From positions 310,001-374,000 of the forward strand of contig JABVXV010000018.1 of assembly GCA_013365325.1 (NCBI GenBank): DNA of 64,000 nucleotides. The letters are read 5' to 3'. The notes beneath the pieces are model-generated. The model saw only the letters and a program-made list of their open reading frames with translations. It searched no databases and was not told the DNA's origin. The translations under genes were made by a program, and so were the position numbers. Below are positions 16,782 through 29,142 of the stretch, piece after piece (position 1 is the stretch's first letter; each line of letters starts with the position of its first letter). The DNA comes from Dipetalonema caudispina (lineage: Eukaryota > Nematoda > Chromadorea > Rhabditida > Onchocercidae).

Positions 16782-19700
16782 TAGTTCGTGGAAATGATTG
16801 AAGAATTAAAAGGACGAGAAAGCGTGGAATGCACCAAGAAGATGCAAACGAGATCAAGTCCGTGAGAGGAAAGCAACTAAATTAATTGATGGGAAAACCA
16901 CGTAAAATCACCACCAGTAACAGTAATTTTGCTTAACAAGCGCAAACGCCCTTATTTCAATAAAGCACACCACAGTAGCTTCCTCGATATTGCCCGTAAA
17001 CACTTCGCTCGACAACGACAATTTTCCACGTAGAAACTGAAATTTCTGACAGTGAATCATTAATAATTAATATGCAAATAACGTGATAACGCCTACAAGA
17101 ATAATTGAACGCCAAAGCAATAAAACAGTAAGTAATTTAACGACTCTAGTCATTGAAAGTTGTTTCCCCAGCTAAATAAGATATCGAAGATTCAAATACC
17201 AAACCTTAGGTATGACACACTAGTTCCACTTCTTAACCGCTCATATTTCAAGTATACACAAAGTTTGATCAGATGACGCAACACGGGTTGAAGGCCAGCC
17301 GCTGGAGTACATCAGAAATTTATAATCTTCCTCTTATCCTACATATCCAAATAAAGCTCCGTATTAACTACGAAAAGATAGAACTGTTAAGAGACACAAG
17401 ATGGAAAAATTATACGAAATGAGTTAGTTTTCAGGAATTTCACATCATATAAAGAAGTAGAGATACTGTAGATTTTGTTTCAAAAAAAATTGATTCATAA
17501 CCATTGGCGACATCACATTGAACAATTAATTTAAAAAAAAAAAAAAAAACATAATCACAATTGTTATAGTTAGAAGGATTGCAATCAGGAGTATGAGCAA
17601 CAACGATAGACTCACTGCATGTCGAAAAAATTGAGAACGATTCCGTTATTCCTGTTGCACTGTGAAACCACCCTGATGTTTCGGGATTATGTGTTATATT
17701 AGTCTAAGCATGAACAATTTTAAAATAACAGTCGTTTAGTAAAAAGTAGTGTATTTTCTCCTGCCGTCACATCAAATTAGCAAGCGCAGAAGCCAAAATG
17801 AACAGCTCACAGACCAATTAGCATAAATGACGCACCTCAGAATGTGACTGAGAAGTCACAGTATACTAGTTCTCATTATATAAAAGAATATAAGCTATTC
17901 GACCCTTCTCTTTCATTATTAAATGACTAGTACTAGGAAATCTAAAATATTTAGAAAAATAAGTTCCAACCCCCCAATCTTCAATTTTTGGGTAAAACAT
18001 TCAATTTTTATTCACTCTGTAATATTCACATTTAACTTAATATTTGAAAAGACTCACTACTCTTGGAATACATAATTTTCGAATATTACCTCTTAAATTA
18101 GTTGAAATACAGTTAATGAAGAGTGAGCTTTTAATGCACTCCCCAAATTAATTTCTTTTCATAACTTCACCAGCCAACCCTAAGTTTGAGACCAACAAAA
18201 AACATAAAGATCAACTTACTACGATTTGTTCTGTTCGAAAATGAAAATGCATGATGAAGTTTAGCACTCAATTTACATATGCTGGGAGTTGTATAATGCC
18301 AACAAGTTTAAGTGTAGTAATGAAAGGTTTGTCATCAGGTGACCAAGCGCTGTGTCAACAAGAGCTGAACGCATGGGCGTGCCTTAGTTATACGAAAGAA
18401 TGTCGCATAGCAGTAACAAGACATGCAAAAGAATAAAGTGATGGGACAATAAACACATACTCACTGCATGCTCGAACACATTTATCGATGGCTGCCTTGT
18501 GAAATATTACGTTTCATATAAAAAAAATTGGAGTACGCTGCTCGAGAAATTTGAAATCTCATTTCCAAATTCAAACAACTCTTGACTATAACAAGACTAA
18601 TCGTAAATTAAATACTTTGATGACTATCATCGCTACTTTGCTTGTGTAGAGCATACAAATAAATGGTTTCATCATGATCATGAAATATGCCGGCGAAGTC
18701 TATGCTCCAATTCGTAAAATCAATTATAAAAAACACTTCTTACTCTTAAAGATAGATGTCCTTAAGTCTCGTAGATTTCAGAGTGAAATCAATCAACGAA
18801 ATTTGATCACCCTAACATGCTAAGATGAAGTTATCAACTACGAAAAAGAACTGTTTGTACCGTTCAAACAGTCATTAATGTACCTTATCCTGATCCGTGA
18901 CAATAAATTAAACTGTCTAGTAGAGAGATTTAAAAACTCATTCTGAAACAAACTTTAGTAATCAATGAAAGACACACTGCACCCCCAAAAGCATATACAG
19001 AATGTAAGACACACTAAGTAATCTCTCAACTTGTACACCATCATGAGATGTTCGGGAGAGTTTTGTCATCCAATTAAATAGTCTTAGAAATATGAAAGAA
19101 CTTTTGTAAATAAGTCTTCATGAATTAAGACTTATCGATCGAATGCATGACAAACAGGTAGGAGAGCGAGATTAGCACCTAAAATGCAACGAAATTTAGT
19201 GAATATGAAGCAGAACCTATTAATAAAAAAGCAGGTGTTTTTTCCCAAAAGAGTGCTCAGAACAATCCATCCATCGTTTCCGTTAGTTCCTCCGCTCTGT
19301 AAGACAACTGAATGTAAACAACTAATGCCGATTATTAGGCATAAATGACATTTCGAGAAATCCATTAAATGCATTTAATCACAATTTGATAACGACTAAT
19401 AACTTATAAGCTTCCCTCACAGTCAATAAATTTATTGTTAAAAACATCACGACTAGAACTTAGGAATGAAAATACGAGCAGCAACAATGAAGTGCTAATA
19501 ACAATTATTGCTAATCATCAGATGCCGTGATCCTCACAAGCTCGAACCAAATTTTTTGACACAAATCCCAATCTTTAAATAAACAAAAAGTTACTTAAAA
19601 AATACTAACTGAAGAGAAATCTGCAAACCATTTATCCATTGAAATGTGAACTGGAGAATGAAATTTGAAGTCTTCCATTACTTCGAAGCATTAAAAAGAA

Positions 19701-20399
19701 TCTTAGTATTTTCAAAGCCACTAAAAACTGAGAACCATAACTAGTGTCAACCATAGCTATGTATTAGTTACGTCCCAAAACAAATGCTTTTTTGATTTTT
19801 CAGACTGAAGGATGAAATTTGGAGTGTTAAAAGTATTAAAATGAATCTTCGTAAGATCTGAAATTTCCAGTAATTCACGAGTGGTTACCTAATGCAGAAT
19901 CATTTCTCACATCAATCTCACTTAATTTACTTCATATTATTTGTCACAATAAATAATCTCCTAAATCAAAAATTTTTGAATTTGCTCCCAGAATTTAAAT
20001 TTAGCAGAAAATACGAACCTTCAAATCATGATAAACCATGTACACCGTAAAATCCATGATCAGGCTCCTCTGCGACGAAATTATGAAAGCATGCATAACA
20101 AATATAAAATTTCTGAGATGATTTGAAATATTGTGACATCAATAACTATCTAACATAAAAAGATTCAAGCAAGAACAACGTAGTTATATCCTTTTTCTCA
20201 CTCATTCTCCTACAATAATTCTCCTACGATTCGTGATAAAGATTAAACAGATGAATGATACATGTATAATATATGCGACAAATATATGCATAGGTTATAC
20301 GCATCACACACGTAACGTGACGTACAAACGGATTCGACGATTGAGTAATTGGGTGGAGTGAAGAGAGAAATAAAGAAAAGAGGATGAATGCTTAATAGG

Positions 20400-20427
20400 G
20401 AGAGAGAGAGAGAGAGAAAGAAAGAAG
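20400..20427. repeat. (GA)n microsatellite
   Basis: Uninterrupted AG dinucleotides from 20400, degrading into AAAG units. Confidence 0.8.
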
Positions 20428-20886
20428 GAGTGGAGATCCCAATATCTGATGAGGGGATAGCCGGAATGGTTATATCCTTCAGATTCTTCCACACTGATAA
20501 GCGATTGTAGGAAAGGAAGTAATAGAAATAGAAAAGACTAAGGGGAGGAAATATTTGAGGGAAAAATAGAGAAGAAACATTTCAAAAAGATAACAAATAT
20601 TTCATACCATTGCTGTCACATCAAATGCAATGTGACAATGATAAAGATAAAAGGTAACTGATTGGTAGAGAAATGAAGATAGTGCAATGATGCATATATT
20701 GAGATACAAGAGAGATGAGGAGAAAATAATTCAAGTTAGAAAAATATGGAGTATAAAGAAAATTATTTTATCAAAAAGACTACAGAATATGAGATGAAAA
20801 GATTGATGAGAGAGTGAAAGAGATGCTTACTGACAGCCATCATCGAAATGAATGAATGAAGTGAGCATTGCGTCGCGTAATGTGTT

Positions 20887-20900
20887 GTTGCCATGGAAAC
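20887..20900. promoter_or_regulatory. X-box (RFX/DAF-19 site) consensus
   Basis: GTTGCCATGGAAAC fits the RFX consensus GTHNYYATRRNAAC at all 14 positions. In nematodes such sites lie within a few hundred bases of ciliary gene starts. Here it sits 44 bases 5' of a minus-strand ATG-ATG followed by a good donor (GTAAGC). The SSNA1 homologue, a centriole/cilium protein, starts 4.6 kb to the right. Function is inference. Confidence 0.5.
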
Positions 20901-21481
20901 AGCACCTCTTCCTCATTGTTGCTAGCAGACGAGCAGAGGGTTTGATAGAGAACGATTGAGTAAACATGGAGAGATAGGTACAAATGTTGTAACAGTAACA
21001 TATATCATGCTAATATTTACTGTTTGAGATCACGTGGAGGTCACGTATATTAGTCATTTGATGAGAATATTTGTGCTATCCTTGTTATCATATGATGGTA
21101 GATGTATTCTACTAAATGGTGATGAACAGAAAAAATGGCTTCAATATATGTGACCTTCATGTAATCTCAAACTGTCAACAGTATAGATCATTATCATTAA
21201 TATCAGTAGATGTTAAGTAATGAGGCAAGTTCTAATTGTATTTTGAGTAAATTTGGATAAAAGGAAACAATTACACTAAGTATCATTTATGCTTCAATTA
21301 GAGTATAAGTGTAATGTTTCCCGATGGATGGCACCGTAGAGTTGTTCATTAAATATTCCAACTACAGATATACTTTTATGCTCGTTCATTTCTATTCATT
21401 CAGTAAATGAATTTGTGAAACTGAAGATTCACGCAATGAATTATATGAAAAGATTGAAATTGTAAATTGTACAAGGTCATC

Positions 21482-21498
21482 GCCGAATGACATTCGGC
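21482..21498. repeat. short perfect palindrome
   Basis: GCCGAATG and CATTCGGC flank a single A. No associated gene is visible. Confidence 0.5.
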
Positions 21499-23220
21499 AT
21501 CGTGGAATTTTTAATTCCAGATGTAGCTCATCATCTAAAATTATCAGACTTATAGATAAGAATGCTTCAAGCTATTCTGTTTTTATTTTCCCTTTCTCCA
21601 TGGTTTCAAAAAGCCTGGAAATATCTACTGATACATCTTGCATTATGCTGCTGTCAGCAACAAAAAGAGCACATGCAAAAAGCTGCTCGAAATTAAATTA
21701 ACGACCAAGTACGAAAAATTACATGTTGCTGCGCTGGTGTTCAGTTTGAGGCTGGATGAATGAGGATTTTGTGAATAGAACAAACTAAGAACATCACATT
21801 AGTCATCGGATTATAATGCGAGAAGACAAGACAGAGTTATATTGAATTGAAATACACCGGAGTGGGAATCAGGTTGTGTTTTGGTGAATGTATTGATTGG
21901 GGACAAATGTTCATGAAATTTGCTTGCAGCTCTGCTCAAAAAATTGGAAGACTAAGTTACCACACCGGTAAAACAAAGTTTATAATCGATTGTGAAAAAC
22001 ATAAATATCTGCTCGCATTTGGAGCTCTTCACCAAGTATTGCACTTTTTCTTCGAAATTTCGCATAAATGATTATTTTTTGAATATGCTCAATGAAAGGT
22101 TAAAGAAAAGGCTTATATGAACTGGAGGGTACAACGTTCTTTCTTTGCGCACATTTACTTACTTCGAACTTCCTCAATTTCCGTCGCCGAAAATGCCGGA
22201 CGCAATTTCTCTTCAAAGTTTTATGTCTTCCGCATTCTCGTCTTCCTAAATCACATAAGCATACCTTCTTTGGATCCATTAATAGCGCAACAATATTTTT
22301 CAAACCGGTTAATTCTTCCCAAAATGTCACCTCGGAACCAATTATGCAGCATGACCGAGACTTTTCATCGCTGAGAACCTCAAATGCTTTTAAATCTCAA
22401 AATTTGAGCCAAATACCTCCTTATCGTGGAATAAAGACAGGAACAAACGCCTCAAGCCAGTATAACAGACCATATGGTTTAGATCCTTGATAGTTTAATC
22501 CATCACTAATGACAACTAAAACTGTAATTAGTCTCTTTTAGAGTAGCCCATCTCTGCAATTGTGTCATTATCAACGAACGCTACACAATTTCGATGAAAT
22601 TTGTCACATCTGAATTCATCTGTTTGAAAATTAAGTAAGTGACCAAATGGGAAGTGAAATGAAAAGCAAGAAAGTTAAATACTGACACACTTTAATAAAG
22701 CATCAAATTAATAAGACTATTATTTTACAAATCATTCTCATCCTTATCATTAATGCCATCATATTGATCGTCATATCATATCATCAATATGTTCATCAAC
22801 AACTTGTCGATAGTTGCTTTTAACTCTCCCTATTATTTATTAGAACAGTAGTTAAACATTGTTATTCTATAAAATAGAGAATAAATTCTTAGCTCATTCT
22901 CAAACATAGCAAACCAACATTTAAAATGGCACAAAATTCTCATGCTTTTAAAGCATAAATACTGGTATGCAATGAACAAACAGGAAGCATTTAAACAAAC
23001 CCTATCCCATGGTTTTAATGCGAGGCATTTTGAAATCAGATATATCCACATTTCCTCCAACCAAAACCATCCATCGATCTCCCATTTTCCTTTCCTTATA
23101 CGTTCATACATTTTTTTTTTTTTTTTTAAAGCAAACTCCATCAAATAGAGGCTGTGAAGTGAGGTGGATGTTTTGATGCTATAGGAATATATCCTATTTG
23201 AAAATTTAACCACTATCAAA

Positions 23221-23240
23221 CATGCCATCCTGATGGCATG
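23221..23240. repeat. short perfect inverted repeat
   Basis: CATGCCATC and GATGGCATG are separated by CT, giving a 9-bp stem. It is followed by a T run on the plus strand but lies in no recognised transcript. Confidence 0.5.
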
Positions 23241-24090
23241 CCTTTTTGGTTTATGCCAATTTATTTGGCGAACAAAATGACTCTTTTTTCTTGCTATGAA
23301 TTTTTTTTAAATAATAAAATTAGCATGAAAACACAATATTCATATATTGTTTCTCTTCTCTACCATGGACATCAATCACATTATTGGTTAGAAAAACGGA
23401 ATAATTTCTTTTTTGAAATAAATATCGAAAGAATTGAAGTGCGATTTATTGCGTGACAGTTCTACGCGAAGAACCATAAGTTTATGTAAAAAAAAAAAAA
23501 AATTGCATAAACTTGAGTGAAAAATTAAAAAATATGCTATTGCTAGAAGTCTAAAGAAGTTATATGAATCTTCATCTATATATTTCATCTCTACATGTTT
23601 ACTCCAAATGTGACAAAGTTAACACATCAGTGTCAACATTCTATGGAGAAGTTTAATTTCCAACGGCATAGGAAAAGAATAAAGTAAAACGAGTAAAGAA
23701 GGGAATGAGATTTATATGGAGTTGCCATTGGGATTACGGAAATAGTAAATACTAAATATTGCAACTATGCTTCTAAGTTATTTAAAGCAGTTTAAGTTCC
23801 GCTATATGCATACTTTATGACTGATTGAAAAAGTAATTAAATGCCCAACTGGCAATCAATTGTTAGAATAAGAAGATAAGCATGCAAATTTCGTGAAAGC
23901 AAGAAACTAAAGGCAGTGGAAGAATAAGAAATTTGCACGGTTTATAAAATTTATCAGTTCATTGCTGTATTGATCGCTAAAAGCGGCTTAAAAAAAAAAA
24001 AAATAAATATATCCATCCTATCAGCAATGCAATGCATCTGTGACTACGAACCACTGCTAGTTGCTAATAATATTGATATGCATAAGTAGT

Positions 24091-24158
24091 GAAGCGGAAG
24101 AGGAAGAAGAAGAAGAAGGAAGAAGAAGAAGAAGAAGAAGGAAGAAGAAGAAGAAGAG
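24091..24158. repeat. (GAA)n tract
   Basis: Almost pure GAA/GGAA repeat of about 68 bases. It creates a spurious Ser-Phe run on the minus strand. Confidence 0.85.
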
Positions 24159-24420
24159 GCAATGGGTGCCATGAAATGAACTGCAGCAAAAGTGAAATTT
24201 CGTATGGTTTCCTTACTGCATTCAAGAGTCGAAAGAGAAGTGAGACGAATCATTGAATTGTGAGTGAAAATGGATTGGATTCTGTCTCGAAAACAAAACA
24301 TCAGTGGACAAAATTGCATCTCATCCAGTCACTTTTATTACAAAGTGAATAAATGATGAAGTCGACCATACCGATATTACATGAAGAGCTGACAAATTCA
24401 GGAAAGTCAATATATAAAGT

Positions 24421-24490
24421 AGAAAGAGAAGAAGGGAGAGGGAGAAGAGAGAGAGAGAGAGAGAGAGGGAGAAGAAAAGGGGAAGGGAGA
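24421..24490. repeat. (GA)n-rich purine tract
   Basis: About 70 bases of purines with a central run of GA dinucleotides. Confidence 0.8.
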
Positions 24491-25455
24491 GTTATGAATA
24501 CTTCCGGATGTGTCTGTGTGACATTTGTGCTTTCTTCAATTTTCTAATGAAACATTTACACTTTAAAGCGTTGAATGTCAATTCAATCGTATTTTGTTCT
24601 TTTGGTAATGGTCCTTGAAATGAACAATAATAAGGTAAAGTTCTATCCCAAAGTTTTGAAAGGATTAATTATTGCATGAAATAATCATCGTATATCTTGC
24701 AGAGATGGTTGCAACAATCGTGGAAGCGTTCACAAGGACTTACTCGATCAATCAACCGGATACAACCAGAAAGTCGTAGAATCAGTAGATGGGAAGGTTA
24801 ACCATGCACTACGAAACAATGATGACGTAGTATGCTATCACGGTACTTTTATAAAAATTTGATTATGTAAATAACAGAGATTTAAAGATGAAAATACATG
24901 TGGTAGGAAGAAATGATAAGAAATGCTCATTCATCTTTACACTTTGATCTCTCAAAATGCACCACAACACACTTCTTCATCTCTTTATTCACTTGGATTT
25001 TTTGATTTGAACTCCTAAGAATCTAAATGAATGAAAGTTCAGCTAGAGAAGGGTCATTCGCTGAATCCTAGAATGCTATAAAATTCAAATGCCTATGAAT
25101 TTCGATATTTTAATGGTAAAATTCTGCCCGAGTCTCAGTCTTTTTTTGATGGTCGAAGATGGCACGTCCTTTTTTCACTACAGATTTTTAATACAAATTG
25201 TTTCGTTGTTGTTGAATGTCCCGGGAGTTCGTTCTGGGGTAAGATTTAAATACTTGAGGTTTGGTTAGTATTTGAATAGAAATGACAGCTTTGTATGGGA
25301 CTAGCCATCCATATCAAAAAACAATAATAGCTCAGGATAATGTTCCAGGAATTGGAACTAATATAATAGCAGCAAAAAGTTTGAAGTGTGAAATTTAGTT
25401 AAAAGTTCCAGAAGTTAAAAGAGAAGCATTTCTCATCAAAGAAAGTTCGTCAGAA

Positions 25456-26533
25456 ATGTCAGCAAGAATTGGATATCAGTTGGAAGATATATCGCGATGT
25501 ATGTCATTTTGATTATACGTCTCATATTTCTCTGCTGCATTTTGCAGCATATGAATCACTTCGCAAAGAAATTCTTTTCTTTATGAAATAGATATATTAC
25601 AACAAACAAATAGTATATCTACGATTTAATTATCACAGTTTTATTCCTTCAATTTAGATCTAGATGGTTTACGAGAGCAGAAGAAAGCAAGTGAAGATAT
25701 CGTTAATCATTTAAAAAAAGAGCGCGAATTAATCTCATTACAGGTATATTGGTTTGCTATTTTTAGTACAAATGTTTAGATTAGTAGTATTTTTGCAATT
25801 CTATGACCAAGTAATCAAAGTAATTTTAATCGGCCTAGTGAAGGTTAAAGATCATATCTCTCTCTCTGGTTGATTTCGATGTAATTCAGATTGATGAACT
25901 GCGTATGAAACTTACCACATTGGATACGAGAATAGGGAAAGAGGAAGAGATTTGTTCACGTTTGGAAAGAACAATATCACATGCAAATGAAACGTATGAA
26001 AAAGTATGTAACCACGGTAATTCATATTTTGCATGCATTACATGTACATGAATATGTGGATTTGCACATTTTGTGTTCCATTGCTAGCTTATTAATTATA
26101 AGTTTCAGTCTAATACCCTACTGAGGTTCTCAGTTCAATACCTTCCGATGTTGTAAAGAGATACCTTGAAAAATTCACGCAGTCTGCATACGTTTTCATT
26201 GAGCGAAACATGTTCATATTTAAATATATGACGTATCTAAGGATGAATTAATACGTTGATTTTAATACCATGAAATAAACTGCAGTAAGGTTGACCATGA
26301 AAATATTTCATTACAGTGGATCTACCTATTTATATAAAAATACAACTTTTTGATGGGAATATGTTTGACCAACTTTTTATACACCACTTAATTTGAAGCA
26401 TATCTAACAAAATATATTTAGGCAAGTTTTGTAAAAATGTATTTTTCAGCTTGTCGAATCGTCTCAAAGTTTAGTGGACTATGTTAAAAAAGAATATGAA
26501 GGTGCTCGCAGTTCAGGATCATCACTTACTTGA
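25456..26533 (+). CDS. ssna-1: SSNA1 (NA14) homologue, microtubule-binding coiled-coil protein
   Basis: Four exons: 25456-25498, 25658-25743, 25890-26003, 26450-26533; 108 residues, close to the roughly 105-120 of the family. It is almost all coiled coil (from about residue 10 to 95), starting MSARIGYQLEDISRYLDGL. The C-terminal half matches human NA14: EEEICSRLERTI, ANETYEKLVESSQSLVDYV corresponds to the human block with AAYLKILESSQTLL. SSNA1 forms head-to-tail filaments on microtubules and works at centrioles, basal bodies and axonemes. The start is the first ATG in the exon; an acceptor (TTCCAG) about 60 bases upstream could be the trans-splice site. The tail GARSSGSSLT is likely disordered. 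Confidence 0.85.
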
Positions 26534-29142
26534 AACAGTATCGAGGCGTGCTAATTTATACTAATCTATAATAATAGCATGGTCCGAAGAAGCCATTTGA
26601 AGCTTTTAAATAATTGCAAAGCATAGTATTTCTTTCCTATAACACTGTTAATATTGCTTTCTCTAATTTATCTCCTGTGTTATGTTTTAATCGTCTAGAT
26701 GTGGACATCAAAGATGTGATAATGTTATCGATTACTTCCTTTTACTCGTACCTTCCAATTATTAATTCCGTCCAATGTCTGCAAATGCTCTTCGTTTTTC
26801 AATTCTAGTAAATGTAGTTTATTCTTCTTCATTTGGTATCGTACTTTGTACGATTTCTTTCTTGTTTTTTGAACGGTAATTCAAATACTAAGAATGATTT
26901 TGAATTGTTTTCGTACTGCTGTTTCTTGACACTTTATTAGGATACATTCTTTTTCATCAAGTGGAAGTGCGTTACACTGAATGGTCATGGTAATTTTCCT
27001 TTGGAGATTTTTTACCTTGATCAGTTAAAAGCATTTTCATTATTAGATCATTGTCTTCTCAGTTCATAGCTTTACACTGTTTAATTCGGTTCAGCTTTTG
27101 TACAGTAACAGTTCAATTTAGTTCATTGCTTTTGTACTATTCAATTCAATGCTTTGTGAATATTTTGCTATCTGGACAGTATCACTGGAATTGATGTTTT
27201 TTCTATGGAAAGAAAAAAAAAAATGGAAACTGATATTTTTCATTGCTAAACTGTCACAAAAACTTCACTTTATGGGCTACTTTATTAAAATAAACAAATT
27301 ACAGAATGCAATAATAAAGTAAGGGTGTGACTATTTTTAAATGAGAAAACACGAGCATTAAGACAGCGTTGTATTGTTGACTACTGAATTTGTAGTTACT
27401 CATTTACAATAAAAGAAGTAAAGTAATAAGGGAAGTTAATAATAACTTGGCATGAAAAAGTAATTTGAAATCGATCACACTATTAGAACAATAGATGATT
27501 TCTTGAGGGACTTCAGTTTTTATGTTTACAAAGTTTAATTGTTATTTATCAGCTGAATGCATTACTGAGGGTCACTTCCAATAGTCCAGTGCTTTTTCAG
27601 GATGAACTAATTACATTAAAGGACTTATAAGGACATAGATAACGAAATCTCAGGACTTCATCCTGAAACGTGGATCATTCCGTTTAATATATCCTTCTAA
27701 CGTGGCTACTGAAACAGCAAACATATTGTTTGTAGTTGCTGATATTGATTCAATGAAGTATGGTTTTTCGGGTAAACTGGTGCTTTTCTGGATATATTAA
27801 TACACGATTTTTTAGATATAATCGAATCAGTAAGAAAAGAGTGGGAAAAAAATTTTTTAGGAAAAACTAAAATACAAAGGAGAAGTAGAAGAGAGATTAC
27901 TTAGAACATTTTACTTCGGTTGCAATGATATATCGCATACTAATATTGCATCATACATAGAATGGTACCCTGTAGTTGTATTTCAGTAAGGTTAGATATT
28001 CAGATTTTCGAATAACAGAGAAGTTGCTTAGAACACTACAAATTTCTTGCACAATTTTAAAAATAAGTTCGTAGCAGTTAGTTATGTTATAGTTTCAAGT
28101 TCCTGATTAAAAATCATATACCTTTTACCTTCACTATCGCTCTCTCTTTCACTTATGACACACGAGAGAGATATTATATTGCAAATAAATGAGAATTTAA
28201 AGAATGCATATTGATTTGGATAAACGTTTACGGTCATGACCTTTAGGGTTGTGCATTCGTATCATCTGTCCTTTTCCATGCAGGAATTTAATTATGAAAT
28301 AATTGATTGTTAATCAGAGCAATATTCATAATTCTTTCCAAGTTCCACAATAACTTCTAATCCAACAAATGACGAGGATTTCAAAAGGGAGTATTTTACA
28401 AATATCATCACACACATTTACTCATTCACGCTCAGTTATTATACGTTATTTATCGTTATAATTTTTCAGGAGTTTATTTGTGGAATAAATCGAAGCTTAG
28501 CTGAATGATTAAATCATCATAATTATTCTGTTAATAGTCTTCGTATTCTGTGCTGTGATTCGCTTTTCTGATCCATGTCACAATATTGACTAGGCTCCAA
28601 TCAGAAAAGTTGCGGTTGAAGTACCATAAATTATGGAAGATGGTTGATATTTATTGCTGAACTGTAAACATTTCTCTAAGTATGCTACGAAATATCACTG
28701 GTTGAAAAAAAACGCGACTTGATGTGAAAATTTTGAAGGACAAATTTTGAAGTTTTTTTTTTTTAAAGAGGAATTATTTGCTTGTAGCAACTAACTTATT
28801 AAATATCGGAAGATCTAGCAACAGTACTTAAGTAAGTATCATTCAGTCCAAGTATTTAATAGGAACATATTATGTTCGTATTCATATTACGCTTGTCTGA
28901 AAAAGCTCTAAAATTTTATTTGACAGTCGAAAAAATAATAAAATTATGACTTTAATACAAGCACTTCCTCATTGCCTCCTTTTTTTCATTTTATTTTCAC
29001 TGTACAATAAGGTTTAAAATTAGGGAAAGTTTTAAAATCAATTAAATTTACTAACCTGAATTGAGTGCAGTTTGTCTACCAATCACTTAATTGTATATGA
29101 TTTAGTACTGTAATTATTTGCTGCTAAAATCTATTTTTATCT
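26534..29142. other. no intact gene recognised
   Basis: 3' flank of ssna-1, then AT-rich sequence with scattered CT tracts. Earlier exons of the asparaginase relict that begins at 29143 might lie at the right end but none could be identified. Confidence 0.45.

Larger units (their letters stand above)
16782..25455. other. long gene-poor region between calmodulin and ssna-1
   Basis: 8.7 kb in which I find no convincing coding exon on either strand; open frames are short and without family motifs. It holds the upstream regions of both flanking genes, GA and GAA tracts, a perfect X-box consensus, two short perfect palindromes, and many dispersed A/T runs. A minus-strand ATGATGGCTGTCA followed by GTAAGC (20843-20831) is a possible unassigned first exon. 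Confidence 0.5.

Noticed and set aside
18251..18436. 61-codon plus-strand frame with several cysteines
   Set aside because: Considered as a small secreted peptide, but no signal peptide, no acceptor and no repeated cysteine pattern.
24044..24547. Open frames with Ser/Phe or Arg/Glu runs
   Set aside because: Produced by the GAA and GA tracts, not by coding selection.
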